From contig FXAI01000003.1 of NCBI GenBank assembly GCA_900177435.1, positions 62,001-126,000 on the forward strand: 64,000 nt of DNA, in the 5' to 3' direction. The first letter of the stretch is position 1. Each line of letters starts with the position of its first letter. Origin of the DNA: Alteromonadaceae bacterium Bs31 (lineage in GTDB: Bacteria; Pseudomonadota; Gammaproteobacteria; Pseudomonadales; Cellvibrionaceae). The notes under the pieces are model-generated. The model was not told the origin of the DNA. It was given only the letters and a program-made list of their open reading frames with translations, and did no database searches. This document shows positions 36,310 through 46,345 of this stretch, one piece after another. The position numbers and the translations under genes were made by a program.

Positions 36310-37410
36310 ATGACTGAATCACCCCCTCCGGAAATCGACCAAAACATACACTCTTTAAGACTGATACTGGTTCATTACTCGCTGCTGGCGATGGTACTGG
36401 TTTTTATTTTGGACCGAGCTCATATGCTCGCAACAGGCTGGCATTTCGCCGACCTTATCCATTTTCTCGCCGCCGCTGCCTGCCTGGCTGGCTGGTATTA
36501 TCGCAATACGCTCAAACTGGAGCTGCTCTCTCTTGTCACCATATTTGCAGTGAGCGCCTATGCTACAGCGAGCCTCATCAGTTTCGGTTTTATCAGCTGT
36601 GCAATACCCCTCTTTATCAGCGCACTTATCTTGTGCTCTATGCTTTTTAGCTTTCGTGCAACCCTGATATTGGTGGCCATCGTTTTTTTGGTGGTAATTG
36701 TGAGCGGCGCGTACTTTCTGCTTTTAGGGGCCAGTAGCAAACATATCTTTTCTTCCAGCCATCCGTTTACCAACTTCATAGTTTGGACCAGCACGGCGCT
36801 AAGCTCGCTGCTGTTCATTCCCCTGTTTGCCGATTATCACTCAGCCGCGCGCAAGGTGTATTTGGACACTCTGGAAAAAGCCACGTCGGGGACAGACGCC
36901 ATATCACTGAAGCAAATCGACCCACTCACGGGGCTCCCGGCGATACAAATTTTAATGGATAGATTGCGCCACGAGCTGGACCGCAATAAGCGCGAGAAAA
37001 CCATTGGTGCAGTGATGTTTATCGACATTGACCGCTTCAAAGACATTAACGCTCACTACGGCAAAAACGCAGGTGATGCGGTATTGCGCACATTGTCGGC
37101 TCGTATTGCTTCCGTGGTGCGCGCATCGGATACCTTAGCACGCATAGGTGGCGACGAGTTTGTAGCGATTTTTCCCGATCAAGAAGATCAGGAGCAAGTG
37201 CGCCTGATTGCCCGCAAATTGATGGCCACGATAGAAAACCCTGTAGTATTTGGTGAGGAGAATATCGAACTGCTAGTTAGCATGGGGATTTCTTTGTTCC
37301 CAAACCATTCCCTAAGCCCACAGCAATTGGTAAGTATTGCACAGGATACCGCGGAGCTTAGCAAGCAAAGTGGCGGGAATAACTTCCGAATTGCTTCGGA
37401 AGAGCTTTAA
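36310..37410 (+). CDS. Membrane diguanylate cyclase
   Basis: 366 residues with about six hydrophobic helices in residues 17-178 and no periplasmic sensor loop of size, then a GGDEF domain (about 200-365) with GGDEF at 280-284 and RASD inhibitory site at 271-274. Expected to make c-di-GMP with product inhibition. It lies on the opposite strand to its neighbours, between rlpA and dacC, genes that are usually adjacent. Confidence 0.93.
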   Translation: MTESPPPEIDQNIHSLRLILVHYSLLAMVLVFILDRAHMLATGWHFADLIHFLAAAACLAGWYYRNTLKLELLSLVTIFAVSAYATASLISFGFISCAIPLFISALILCSMLFSFRATLILVAIVFLVVIVSGAYFLLLGASSKHIFSSSHPFTNFIVWTSTALSSLLFIPLFADYHSAARKVYLDTLEKATSGTDAISLKQIDPLTGLPAIQILMDRLRHELDRNKREKTIGAVMFIDIDRFKDINAHYGKNAGDAVLRTLSARIASVVRASDTLARIGGDEFVAIFPDQEDQEQVRLIARKLMATIENPVVFGEENIELLVSMGISLFPNHSLSPQQLVSIAQDTAELSKQSGGNNFRIASEEL

Positions 37411-37434
37411 CTCTCACTTCGCTAATATCGTTAG

Positions 37435-38307
37435 CTACTCGTAGACCACATGGGGCTGCGGGAAATTTTTATCCAGCAAGGTCTGCTGTAAACTTAATAA
37501 ATCAAAATTATCTTTAAGCGGACCGATGCGCACTCGGTACAGGCTGCTCTTGGCTGAAGGCTCGGTAATATTAATTGGGTATGGCGTCAATGCTAGCAGT
37601 CGAGACTGAAGTGCTTCGGCGCTCTGTTTCTTGCTGAAGGCTCCCACCTGCAAAAAGGTATTATCTGGAATGGCATAACCACCGGATCGTGCCGGCGTGG
37701 GAGCAAGAGGCTCACCCTTCTTACCCACTAATTGTTCTGCCTGGGTTTTGCCTGGCTGGCCTTGATAGCCGCTCGGATCGATGTATTCCACCGAAACCCT
37801 GGCTGTACCTTTTGATTGATAGCCAAGTTTCTTTGCAGCGGTATAGCTCAAGTCAATTATTCGACCGCCATGGAACGGTCCTCGATCGTTTACACGCACA
37901 ATTATCGAGCGTCCATTCTCCTCATTGGTGACGCGAACATAGCTGGGTATAGGCAAGGTTTTGTGCGCTGCAGTCATACCGTACATATCGTAAATTTCAC
38001 CATTCGATGTTTTATAACCGTGAAATTTTTTACCGTACCAGGAGGCAATACCCTTTTCCCTGTAGCCTTCGGGAGAATTCATCACATGGTAGGTTTTACC
38101 CAATACTTTATAGGGGCTTTTATTGCCGGCTATTGTACGTGGCTCATGGCGCGGAACCGGCTCGGGAATATGATCAACACTCATGGACTGACCAGGCCCG
38201 GTATCGCTATCCATGCTATAGCGGCTGGGCGCTTCACAGGCGCTCAACAGGGTGAGCGCGCTTAACAAAAACAAAAATCGTTGATTACAGAGGCAATTGC
38301 TGCTCAT
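37435..38307 (-). CDS. rlpA: Septal ring lytic transglycosylase RlpA (lipoprotein)
   Basis: Outer-membrane lipoprotein acting on denuded glycan at the septum. Lipoprotein signal 'LTLLSAC' with Cys24; double-psi beta-barrel (about 68-165) with 'GIASWYGKKFHG', 'MTAAHKTLP' and 'NDRGPF'; C-terminal SPOR domain (about 210-290) that targets septal peptidoglycan. ATG at 38307 is chosen; an in-frame GTG at 38328 is possible. The start overlaps mltB by 23 bp, so the two are cotranslated. Confidence 0.93.
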   Translation of the reverse strand: MSSNCLCNQRFLFLLSALTLLSACEAPSRYSMDSDTGPGQSMSVDHIPEPVPRHEPRTIAGNKSPYKVLGKTYHVMNSPEGYREKGIASWYGKKFHGYKTSNGEIYDMYGMTAAHKTLPIPSYVRVTNEENGRSIIVRVNDRGPFHGGRIIDLSYTAAKKLGYQSKGTARVSVEYIDPSGYQGQPGKTQAEQLVGKKGEPLAPTPARSGGYAIPDNTFLQVGAFSKKQSAEALQSRLLALTPYPINITEPSAKSSLYRVRIGPLKDNFDLLSLQQTLLDKNFPQPHVVYE

Positions 38308-39301
38308 AGGCGTAACGTAACTCTTCACTCAATTGCCATACAGCCATGGCGTATAATTGGCTGCGATTATAGCGCGTGATTACATAAAAATTATCAAAAC
38401 CAAGCCAGAATTCTTTTCCGTGCTCCCCGTCATACACCAGTGGCACTACCTTTTCCTCACCACGCAGGTTTTTATTTACAGGGCTAAAGCCTTTTTCAGC
38501 CAATTCCTGCAAGCTATAGTGAGGACGTACTTTTTCATTCAAAATGGATTTGTCGTAACCCTCTGCAACTCGCGCCCGGCTAAATACAATTTCGCCCTTT
38601 TCCCAGCGATGCTTTTTAAAATAATGGGCAACACTGCCAATGGCATCCACCGGGTTGTTCCATATATCCGCAAACCCATCACCATCAAAGTCGATAGCAT
38701 AGGCGCGATAACTGCTGGGAATAAACTGACCGAAACCCATCGCTCCGGCATAAGAGCCTTTCAGCACGAGCGGGTCTTGCTTTTGCTCGCGCGCCAGCAA
38801 GAGAAAATTTTCCAGTTCTTTTACAAAAAACGAAGCTCTCGGTTCATAGTCGAAACCGAGGGTCGCCAGAGCGTCCAAAACTCGAAATTTACCCGTATGA
38901 CGACCATAACGAGTTTCCACCCCAATAATTGCCACGATAATTTGCTCGTCAACGCCGAGTTCTTCACTTGCTCGCCTTAGCGTCTTTGCATTGTCATTCC
39001 AGAACTCAACCCCCTGATCGATACGCGTCTGGCCAAGAAATATTTTCCGATACTCTTTCCATGGCTTGGTTTTTTCTGCCGGGCGTGAAATTGCGTCGAT
39101 AATAGATTGTTTTTTTTCCGCCGCAGCCAGCCAAGCTGTTACCTGCTCACGCTCAAACTGATGTTCATTAACCATTTTATCAATGAAGGCAGCAGCCTTT
39201 GTGTGTTGTGAATAATCTGCATAAACCTGCGAAACCAGTAACAGTGCCGCCATGCTAAATAACAGCAAACTACGAACAAGGTTGATCAAAAGCATATCCA
39301 T
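38285..39301 (-). CDS. mltB: Membrane-bound lytic murein transglycosylase B
   Basis: Cleaves glycan strands to 1,6-anhydro products. Signal peptide at 1-28 without a lipobox, so this copy may be soluble in the periplasm. Catalytic Glu129 in 'IGVETRYGR'; 'GSYAGAMGFGQFIPSSY' and 'DFDGDGFADIW' are family signatures. 338 residues. It is separated from rodA by 208 bp with no clear gene. Confidence 0.94.
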   Translation of the reverse strand: MDMLLINLVRSLLLFSMAALLLVSQVYADYSQHTKAAAFIDKMVNEHQFEREQVTAWLAAAEKKQSIIDAISRPAEKTKPWKEYRKIFLGQTRIDQGVEFWNDNAKTLRRASEELGVDEQIIVAIIGVETRYGRHTGKFRVLDALATLGFDYEPRASFFVKELENFLLLAREQKQDPLVLKGSYAGAMGFGQFIPSSYRAYAIDFDGDGFADIWNNPVDAIGSVAHYFKKHRWEKGEIVFSRARVAEGYDKSILNEKVRPHYSLQELAEKGFSPVNKNLRGEEKVVPLVYDGEHGKEFWLGFDNFYVITRYNRSQLYAMAVWQLSEELRYAYEQQLPL

Positions 39302-39509
39302 CCAATAAGTTATAAATTAGGCCCGACATGGGGCGCCCCTTAATCCGCAGCCAAAAACAAGGTTAACACCGCCAGAACCAAGCGAAGGTATCCGAAAATA
39401 TCGGGGTGTACGGGTAAGTCAATGAGCCCATTAAGGGCATGTTTAAAGCAGCTGTGGCGGCACAGCCGGTCTTTCGGTGGCGGGCGATACTCCGGTGAAT
39501 AATATCCAC

Positions 39510-40658
39510 TCATCTAACCCGCTTTTTCTCTGTGGCAATAGCCATCAACAAGCCAAAACCCGTCATGAGGGTTACGATGGATGTGCCGCCCAAACTCACT
39601 AAAGGCAACGGTACACCCACTACTGGCAGCATGCCAGCCACCATACCAATATTTACAAACACGTACACAAAAAATGTCAGCGTAATACTTCCCGCCAACA
39701 GGCGGCCGAACATATTCTGCGAACTCCACGCTATAAATAAGCCTCGGGTAATCACCAGCAGGTAAAGGCTTAGTAACAACAAAACACCCATCAGGCCAAA
39801 CTCTTCTGCCATCACGGCAATGATAAAATCTGTATGGCTTTCGGGTAAAAAATCCAGCTGAGATTGCGTACCATTAAACAGGCCTTTACCGTACACACCT
39901 CCGGAGCCGATGGCCGTCTTAGACTGAATAATATTCCAGCCCGCACCCAATTTATCCGCCTCTGGGTCCAGTAAAGTCAGCACCCGCTGCTTTTGATAAT
40001 CCTTCATTAACCAGTGCCACATCGGCCAGATGCTGGCACCAAGCAAAAACACGCTGCCAAAAATATAACGCCAAGGTAAGCCTGCAAGAAAGAGCACAAT
40101 AATTCCCGATGCAGAAATCAAGATGGCTGTACCCAGGTCTGGCTGCTTAAAAATAAGCACGCCTGGCAGGGCGATAATTAGCAGACAAATAACAATATGG
40201 GCAAACTTCGGCGGTAAGCTTCGGCTTGCAAAAAAAGCTGCCGTCATCACTGGCACGGCTATTTTCATTACCTCAGAGGGCTGAAAACGCATAAAGCCAA
40301 GGCTGATCCAACGCTGAGCCCCCTTGGCTCCCACACCAACAAAAAAGACCAGCAGCAGTAAACCAATGCCTCCGAGATACAGCCACACAGCCCAACGTCG
40401 AATAACCTGCAGATCGATCTGTGCGGTAATCAACATTGCAATATAGGCAACAGCGTAAAATACGACTTGCCGCCTCAAAATGGATTCAGACTGACCACTC
40501 GCGCTGTATAAAACGATCAAGCCATACGCCGTTAACAACATCAAAAGCATTAACAGCAAGGGGTCAATATGAATTCGCCGCCATAAACTCTGCACACGGG
40601 AAAAATGTAAGGCAGAATCCGGCAGGCGACGCACAAAATCCTGGCTGCCGTTTCTCAT
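39510..40658 (-). CDS. rodA: Rod-shape SEDS glycosyltransferase RodA
   Basis: Peptidoglycan polymerase of the elongasome. 382 residues with about ten transmembrane helices. SEDS signatures: 'GAKGAQRWISLGF', 'QPSEVMKIAVP', 'KQPDLGTA', 'LPESHTDFIIAVMAEEFG' and 'LPLVSLGGTS'. ATGA overlap with mrdA fits the obligate RodA-PBP2 pair. Confidence 0.97.
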   Translation of the reverse strand: MRNGSQDFVRRLPDSALHFSRVQSLWRRIHIDPLLLMLLMLLTAYGLIVLYSASGQSESILRRQVVFYAVAYIAMLITAQIDLQVIRRWAVWLYLGGIGLLLLVFFVGVGAKGAQRWISLGFMRFQPSEVMKIAVPVMTAAFFASRSLPPKFAHIVICLLIIALPGVLIFKQPDLGTAILISASGIIVLFLAGLPWRYIFGSVFLLGASIWPMWHWLMKDYQKQRVLTLLDPEADKLGAGWNIIQSKTAIGSGGVYGKGLFNGTQSQLDFLPESHTDFIIAVMAEEFGLMGVLLLLSLYLLVITRGLFIAWSSQNMFGRLLAGSITLTFFVYVFVNIGMVAGMLPVVGVPLPLVSLGGTSIVTLMTGFGLLMAIATEKKRVR

Positions 40659-42565
40659 TGATCTACCGTCCGACGAGCCGCCAACTTTTCTTCCTCGGCG
40701 AGCATCTCTCGTGCTAACTGCTGAGAAAAATAAGCATCAAACAATTTTCGCGCAATGGGTGCGGCTGCGCTGGAGCCGTGCTCTCCATTTTCCACAATAA
40801 TAGCAGCGGCAATCTGCGGGTTATCTGCTGGGGCATAACCGATATATAAAGCGTGGTCCCAATTGCGCTCGTCAATTTTTTCCGAGTCATACTCTTCGTC
40901 CTGAGCAATACCCACTTTTTGTGCGGTGCCCGTTTTACCTCCCATACGGTATTTAGCTCCACGACTAATTTTGTTCGCCGTTCCGCGAAAACTGTGGACA
41001 ACCCCTTCCATCGCCGACATCACATAGTCCCATTGAAGATCGTCCACAATTACTTGATCGATAATTTCCATTTTAGTTTCAGTATCGCCTATTTTTTTAA
41101 CCAGGCGAGGTTTTATGTGCTTGCCGCGCGACGCTAGAGTCGATGTCATTACGGCCAGTTGCAGCGGGGTAGCCAGTACATCCCCCTGACCGATGCTCAC
41201 ATTCAAACTGTCGCCGGGAAACCAGTGCATTCCGCGGGTATTTTTTTTCCACTCTCTGGATGGCCATAAACCGGGGCGCTCGCTGGGAAGATCGATTTCC
41301 GTTTTTGCACCCAGGCCAAACTGACTACCAAAAATATGCATGCGGTCGACACCCATATTAAAAGCCATACCGTAAAAGAAGGTATCGCAGGACTCAACAA
41401 TGGCCTGACGTAAATCGATTTTGTTGCCGTGCCCCCCCTTTTTCCAATCGCGATACAAGCGCTCGTCGTTCTCCAATTGATAATATCCAGGGTCTCTGAT
41501 TGTGGTACCGAAATTGACCACACCATATTTTAGCGCCCCTAAGCCTAAAACAGGCTTAATGGTGGAACCGGGTGGATATTGGCCCTGAATAGCACGGTCA
41601 AAAAGGGGCAAGTCTCGCGATTGGTTCAGGGCATTGTAGTCCTTGTAACTGATGCCCGTTACGAACAAATTTGGGTCGTAGGCCGGTGCGCTGAACATTG
41701 CCAGCACCCCGCCATTTTTCACATCAATTGCAGCCAGGGCGCCGCGTCGACCGTTGAGCTCCACGGCAGCAATTTTTTGCAGGCCTGCATCCAGAAATAA
41801 TTCCAGATTTTTTCCCGGCACCGGGTCGATCGTATCGAGCACTCTTAATACTCGGCCGTGAGCATTGGTTTCAATATTCTCTGTGCCTACCTGCCCCAAT
41901 AAAGTTTTTTCGTAATATTTCTCCAGGCCGATTTTACCGATGCTGTGGGTACCACTGTACTTACGATAGTTCTGCTCATCAAAACGGCTCAGTTCGCGCT
42001 CGCTGATGCGCCCCACATAACCTACGGTGTGAGCAAACAAATCGCCCAATGGGTAAGCCCGAGTTAGCTGCGCCTCTATCTCCACCCCTTTCAGCCGAAA
42101 CTCGTTGACAGCAATCCTGGAAATTTCTTCTTCGGTAAGGCGATAACGCAGCGGCACCGCCTCGTAGGGGCGACGACGACGCTTGAGCAGCTTGTAGAAA
42201 TTCGCGATGTCCCCCTCTCTAACCTCTACAATTCCTGCCAACACGCGGATTGTTTGCTTAAGGTCTTTGGTATGCTCCTTGATAATCGACAAGGAGAATG
42301 TCGGCCGGTTGTCCGCCAGTAATTCGCCGTGAGTATCGAAGATCAAACCACGGTTTGGCGGAATAGGTCTAACATGAATGCGATTGCTGTCAGAGCGCGT
42401 AGCATAGTGCTGATGATCAACAACCTGAAGCGTGTAGTAACGCGCAAGCAATAAACCAAAAAGAAGGAATACGAGAAACAAGGACAGGACCATACGAAAG
42501 GCGAATACCCGAGCTTCACCGTGGTGATCCTTAAATTGATGCAGCTCTTTTTCGGCCCAGATCAT
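40655..42565 (-). CDS. mrdA: Penicillin-binding protein 2
   Basis: Elongasome transpeptidase, partner of RodA. One transmembrane helix (about 25-45), a pedestal domain, and the transpeptidase domain with Ser334 in 'GSTIKP', SCD at 392-394 and KTG at 544-546. 636 residues is normal. It lies 10 bp after rlmH in the conserved rsfS-rlmH-mrdA-rodA order. Confidence 0.97.
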   Translation of the reverse strand: MIWAEKELHQFKDHHGEARVFAFRMVLSLFLVFLLFGLLLARYYTLQVVDHQHYATRSDSNRIHVRPIPPNRGLIFDTHGELLADNRPTFSLSIIKEHTKDLKQTIRVLAGIVEVREGDIANFYKLLKRRRRPYEAVPLRYRLTEEEISRIAVNEFRLKGVEIEAQLTRAYPLGDLFAHTVGYVGRISERELSRFDEQNYRKYSGTHSIGKIGLEKYYEKTLLGQVGTENIETNAHGRVLRVLDTIDPVPGKNLELFLDAGLQKIAAVELNGRRGALAAIDVKNGGVLAMFSAPAYDPNLFVTGISYKDYNALNQSRDLPLFDRAIQGQYPPGSTIKPVLGLGALKYGVVNFGTTIRDPGYYQLENDERLYRDWKKGGHGNKIDLRQAIVESCDTFFYGMAFNMGVDRMHIFGSQFGLGAKTEIDLPSERPGLWPSREWKKNTRGMHWFPGDSLNVSIGQGDVLATPLQLAVMTSTLASRGKHIKPRLVKKIGDTETKMEIIDQVIVDDLQWDYVMSAMEGVVHSFRGTANKISRGAKYRMGGKTGTAQKVGIAQDEEYDSEKIDERNWDHALYIGYAPADNPQIAAAIIVENGEHGSSAAAPIARKLFDAYFSQQLAREMLAEEEKLAARRTVDQ

Positions 42566-42575
42566 GAATACATCG

Positions 42576-43052
42576 TTATTTGTGATAGGGGTGGTTTTGG
42601 GTGATGGTCCAGGCGCGGTATAACTGTTCCATCATCAGTACTCTTACAAGAGGATGAGGAAGCGTTAGTCCAGAAAGACTCCACTTTTCATCCGCTCGCC
42701 GCAAAACACTTTGGTCCAGGCCGTCTGGGCCGCCGATAATCAGGCAAGGGCTTAAGCCCTCCATTTGCCAATAGCTCATTTTTTCCGCCAGCCCCTCTGT
42801 GCTCAAGGCTTTGCCTTTCACATCCAGGGCAATGAGCCTGAGCTGACCCGGCAGGCTTGCCAGGGCAGAGCTGATACTCTCAGCCTCTGCAGCTTTTAAA
42901 ACCTGGGTATTCGCATTTTTAGAACGATTTGCCAGAGGAAGTTCCAAAAGATTTGGCTGCAATTCTCTGGGCATGCGCTTGGCGTATTCACCGTAGCCCT
43001 GCTGAACCCAAGCGGGCATCTTACCGCCGACAGAAATAATATGTAGTTTCAT
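42576..43052 (-). CDS. rlmH: 23S rRNA pseudouridine-1915 N3-methyltransferase RlmH
   Basis: SPOUT methyltransferase that modifies 23S rRNA position 1915. 158 residues. '[14 protein letters not shown]', 'IIGGPDGLD' and the C-terminal '[18 protein letters not shown]' knot region are typical. Follows rsfS by 20 bp. Confidence 0.97.
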   Translation of the reverse strand: MKLHIISVGGKMPAWVQQGYGEYAKRMPRELQPNLLELPLANRSKNANTQVLKAAEAESISSALASLPGQLRLIALDVKGKALSTEGLAEKMSYWQMEGLSPCLIIGGPDGLDQSVLRRADEKWSLSGLTLPHPLVRVLMMEQLYRAWTITQNHPYHK

Positions 43053-43072
43053 GAGGGTAAGCGACTATGGGC

Positions 43073-43420
43073 TTACTGGTCGTTTTCGCTGGATTTGTGA
43101 CGCGTGGAGGGTTCGGTAGACCAAAGTTTTTCCAGCTCATAAAAAGCACGTGTGGTTTCCAGCATGACATGAACCACGATATCACCAAAGTCCACCAGCA
43201 CCCACTCGCCCCCTTCCATACCTTCAACACCGATTGGCCGGTCGCCACGGGATTTGGCATCTTCAACAACATTGTTGGCAAGGGATTTTACGTGTCTATT
43301 GGAAGTACCAGTAACGATTACCAGAACATCCATCACATCGCTGAGCGTGGTTACATCTATAACTTGGATGTCTCTGCCTTTCAGGTCGTCAAGGGCGTCT
43401 TCAATGGTTTTAATTAACAT
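43073..43420 (-). CDS. rsfS: Ribosomal silencing factor RsfS
   Basis: Binds the large ribosomal subunit and blocks subunit joining in poor nutrient conditions. 115 residues with 'TGTSNRHVKSLANNV' and 'WVLVDFGDIVVHVM'. The start overlaps nadD by 11 bp. Confidence 0.96.
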   Translation of the reverse strand: MLIKTIEDALDDLKGRDIQVIDVTTLSDVMDVLVIVTGTSNRHVKSLANNVVEDAKSRGDRPIGVEGMEGGEWVLVDFGDIVVHVMLETTRAFYELEKLWSTEPSTRHKSSENDQ

Positions 43421-44072
43421 TCATTTTTCCAGCTTTTGTTTGATAAAGGTTGCACTCCCGTATGTAACGGTAAACGCTTTCGGGCAGCAGTTCAGTATTC
43501 ATTGCATCACCATTACGCACCGCCGAGGATGAAACATCCAAGGGCGTGGTTTGCAGAAAACACACATGACCACTGCTTTGATTTTTTAGATCCGCAACTT
43601 CGCTTAGTCGCGTATCCAGCCAGGCTTGCACCTGGTGGTTTAACTCTGAGTAGCCGGGTCGCCGCCATACCGCAAAATTGCTCAGCTCCGCCAACTCCTG
43701 CCAGTGATACCAGCTTGGTAAACTTTGCAATGAATCCCAGCCCATTAAAAAAATCAGGCTTATTTCATCGCCATAGCTCGCGCGATAGCGTTTGAGCGTA
43801 TTCAAGGTATAGGAGGCCTTTGGCTGCTCCAGCTCCCAGGTATCGACAGATAAATTCGGCTGTTCGGCAATTGCCAGTTGCAGCATGTGCAGGCGCTGGC
43901 TGACAGAAGCCTTCAAGCTCTCCTTGTGTGGAGGAATGTGGCAGGGTAACAGCTTCACCTGCTCTACGCCCAATTGCTCCGCTGCTTCCTGCACAGCGCG
44001 CAAGTGACCGTAATGTACTGGGTCAAAACTGCCGCCAAAGAGAACAATGGGCTCAGGCAAGGATTTCTCCAT
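43410..44072 (-). CDS. nadD: Nicotinate-nucleotide adenylyltransferase
   Basis: Makes deamido-NAD from nicotinate mononucleotide and ATP. Nucleotidyltransferase motif '[12 protein letters not shown]' at 13-24; the second motif, usually ISSTxIR, reads 'VSSSAVR'. 220 residues. The start overlaps proA by 20 bp. Confidence 0.96.
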   Translation of the reverse strand: MEKSLPEPIVLFGGSFDPVHYGHLRAVQEAAEQLGVEQVKLLPCHIPPHKESLKASVSQRLHMLQLAIAEQPNLSVDTWELEQPKASYTLNTLKRYRASYGDEISLIFLMGWDSLQSLPSWYHWQELAELSNFAVWRRPGYSELNHQVQAWLDTRLSEVADLKNQSSGHVCFLQTTPLDVSSSAVRNGDAMNTELLPESVYRYIRECNLYQTKAGKMNVN

Positions 44073-45309
44073 CGCCTAAAACAACCCATTTCTGAGAGGT
44101 AAGGCCCTCCAAGCCAACAGGGCCTCGGGCGTGAATTTTGTCGGTAGATATACCAATTTCAGCGCCAAGCCCATACTGAAAACCATCTGCAAAACGTGTG
44201 GATGCATTCACCATTACCGAAGACGAGTCTACCCGGGTAAGAAAAGCTCGGGCCTTGGTGTAGTTCTCAGTGACAATACTTTCTGTGTGAGCTGAGCTGT
44301 GGCGAGCGATATGATCGATGGCCTCGTCCATCCCTGCGACAATTTTAATGGACAGGATCGGAGCGAGATATTCCGTATCCCAATCGGCCTCCTGCGCGGC
44401 GTTTAGCTTTGGAAGCAGGGTTAAAGTACGCTCGCACGCGCGCAATTCCACACCCTTTTCCTGATAAGCCAGGGCCAGGCGAGGAAGAATATCCGCAGCA
44501 ACGGCTTGGGAAACCAGTAAAGTTTCCATCGCATTACACACACCATAGCGATGAGTTTTACTGTTAAGAGCAATATTAAAGGCTTTATCGAGGTCCGCAT
44601 CATCATCAATGTAAACGTGACAAATGCCATCGAGGTGCTTAATAACACTCACTTTCGCCTCATTTGATATGCGCTCAATAAGGCTGCGACCTCCGCGAGG
44701 CACGATAACATCGACATATTCAGGCATGGTGATCAGCTCACCCACCGCAGCGCGATCGGTGGTTTCTACCACCTGCACGGCGGTCTCTGGCAGACCTGCG
44801 GCAGCCAAGCCTCTGGCAATGGACTTTGCAATAGCCTGATTGGAGTGGATAGCTTCTTTACCTCCACGCAATACTGTTGCGTTACCGGATTTCAAACACA
44901 AGCTGGCCGCATCAACGGTTACGTTTGGACGACTTTCATAGATGATCCCTACCACTCCCAGAGGAACACGCATTTTGCCCACTTGAATTCCGGAGGGGCG
45001 AGACTTGAGGTCAGTAATTTCACCACAGGGGTCGGGCAATGCCGCAACCTGATGCAGGCCCTCAATCATGCCGTCGATGCGGGCAGGTGTAAGTTCCAGA
45101 CGATCCAGCAGGGCAGCATCTAAACCAGACTCACGCCCCGCATCCAGGTCTCGCTGATTTTCCGCTGAGATGGAAGCTCTGCTGGCATCGATGTCTTTCG
45201 CTATCGCTTCCAACGCAGCATTCTTTTGCGCTGTACTTGCGGCCATCATCAGTCGCGAAGCCGCTCTGGCATGGCGGCCAAGATTGGCCATGTAGTCTTT
45301 TACGCTCAT
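44053..45309 (-). CDS. proA: Glutamate-5-semialdehyde dehydrogenase
   Basis: Second step of proline synthesis, reducing glutamyl phosphate. 418 residues from ATG 45309; a longer in-frame reading to 45435 has no family match at its N-terminus. Signatures: '[12 protein letters not shown]', '[11 protein letters not shown]', catalytic Cys in '[12 protein letters not shown]' and '[10 protein letters not shown]'. First of the proA-nadD-rsfS-rlmH-mrdA-rodA run. Confidence 0.96.
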   Translation of the reverse strand: MSVKDYMANLGRHARAASRLMMAASTAQKNAALEAIAKDIDASRASISAENQRDLDAGRESGLDAALLDRLELTPARIDGMIEGLHQVAALPDPCGEITDLKSRPSGIQVGKMRVPLGVVGIIYESRPNVTVDAASLCLKSGNATVLRGGKEAIHSNQAIAKSIARGLAAAGLPETAVQVVETTDRAAVGELITMPEYVDVIVPRGGRSLIERISNEAKVSVIKHLDGICHVYIDDDADLDKAFNIALNSKTHRYGVCNAMETLLVSQAVAADILPRLALAYQEKGVELRACERTLTLLPKLNAAQEADWDTEYLAPILSIKIVAGMDEAIDHIARHSSAHTESIVTENYTKARAFLTRVDSSSVMVNASTRFADGFQYGLGAEIGISTDKIHARGPVGLEGLTSQKWVVLGDGEILA

Positions 45310-45364
45310 ATTTAAAATTCTAGCTGATAAAAAACGACCATTATAGCGAGCTTGGAGGGAATGG

Positions 45365-46345
45365 TCAGTCGGAAAACACTGCTGCCGGTGCTGCGGCAAA
45401 ATGCTGCTCGGCAAAAGCAACCCGCTGAGAGACAACCATAAGCTCGGCGCGGTTCAATTCCTCTACTTTTCGCAGGCGGGGAAGGAGACCAGCATCGTTG
45501 GCTATTTGAATGGAAAGACCGGGCCGGGCATTCAGCTCCAGCAAGGCAGGGCCAATGGTTTTATCCATCACGAGGTCCACACCAAGAAAACCAAGGCCGG
45601 TCATATCTGCGCAGGCACAACCCAACTCTAACAGGCAGTGCCAGCTGGGAATGACCAGGTCCTTGAGAGCCAGCCCCGTGTCCGGGTGATGTTGAATGGG
45701 CGTATCGTGCTGCACAGCGTGCACAGCCCGGCCGCTGGCGATATCTATGCCCACGCCCACCGCCCCTTGATGAAGATTGGCCTTTCCCTGTGAAGCGGTG
45801 CAGGCAAGGCGCATCATGGCCATCACTGGCACACCACGAAACACTATCAAGCGAATATCCGGCACACCCTCGTGAGAGAAACGCCCCATATCCGGGTCCA
45901 CCTCAATCAGATCTTCGATCACCGCAACATCTACCGCCCCGCCCAAGGAGAACAAGCCGGCAAGAATATTGGAGATGTGCCGCTGAATATCCATCAAGGA
46001 TATTGCCTGACCGTTGCTTCTGAGATATTCACCTTGCTCGCTTGCGCAAATCACCAAAATGCCCTTTCCACCTGAGCCCTTGGCAGGCTTGATGCAGAAT
46101 TTTTTTCGCCCCTGAAGTTTTTTTTCCAGCAGCTGCACATCGTGCTGACTATCAATAACGGCAATGAGCTCAGGCACCGCGACCTGAAACTCTATGGCCA
46201 GCGTTTTGGTAAGCAGTTTGTTATCCACCAGCGGGAAAGCGTGACGTTTATTGTAGCGAGATATGTAGGCAATATTGCGCCGGTTCATCCCCAAAATACC
46301 GCGGCTCTTGAGATCGAAGAAAGCAGAAATGGGAGAGCCAAACAT
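45365..46345 (-). CDS. ATP-grasp, alpha-L-glutamate ligase-like protein
   Basis: 326-residue ATP-grasp enzyme related to RimK. 'GILGMNRRN' and '[19 protein letters not shown]' at the start, '[16 protein letters not shown]' for the nucleotide loop and '[16 protein letters not shown]' for the metal site. It belongs to the ATPgrasp_ST type that is repeatedly found with an inactive transglutaminase-7TM protein and a retropepsin-like protease, both present upstream here. Probably forms a peptide or amide bond on an unknown substrate. The start codon overlaps the upstream stop (TAATG). Confidence 0.9.
   Translation of the reverse strand: MFGSPISAFFDLKSRGILGMNRRNIAYISRYNKRHAFPLVDNKLLTKTLAIEFQVAVPELIAVIDSQHDVQLLEKKLQGRKKFCIKPAKGSGGKGILVICASEQGEYLRSNGQAISLMDIQRHISNILAGLFSLGGAVDVAVIEDLIEVDPDMGRFSHEGVPDIRLIVFRGVPVMAMMRLACTASQGKANLHQGAVGVGIDIASGRAVHAVQHDTPIQHHPDTGLALKDLVIPSWHCLLELGCACADMTGLGFLGVDLVMDKTIGPALLELNARPGLSIQIANDAGLLPRLRKVEELNRAELMVVSQRVAFAEQHFAAAPAAVFSD

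Noticed and set aside
45310-45435. Longer N-terminus for ProA
   Set aside because: It would overlap the ATP-grasp gene end and adds residues not found in ProA; ATG 45309 gives the usual 418 residues.
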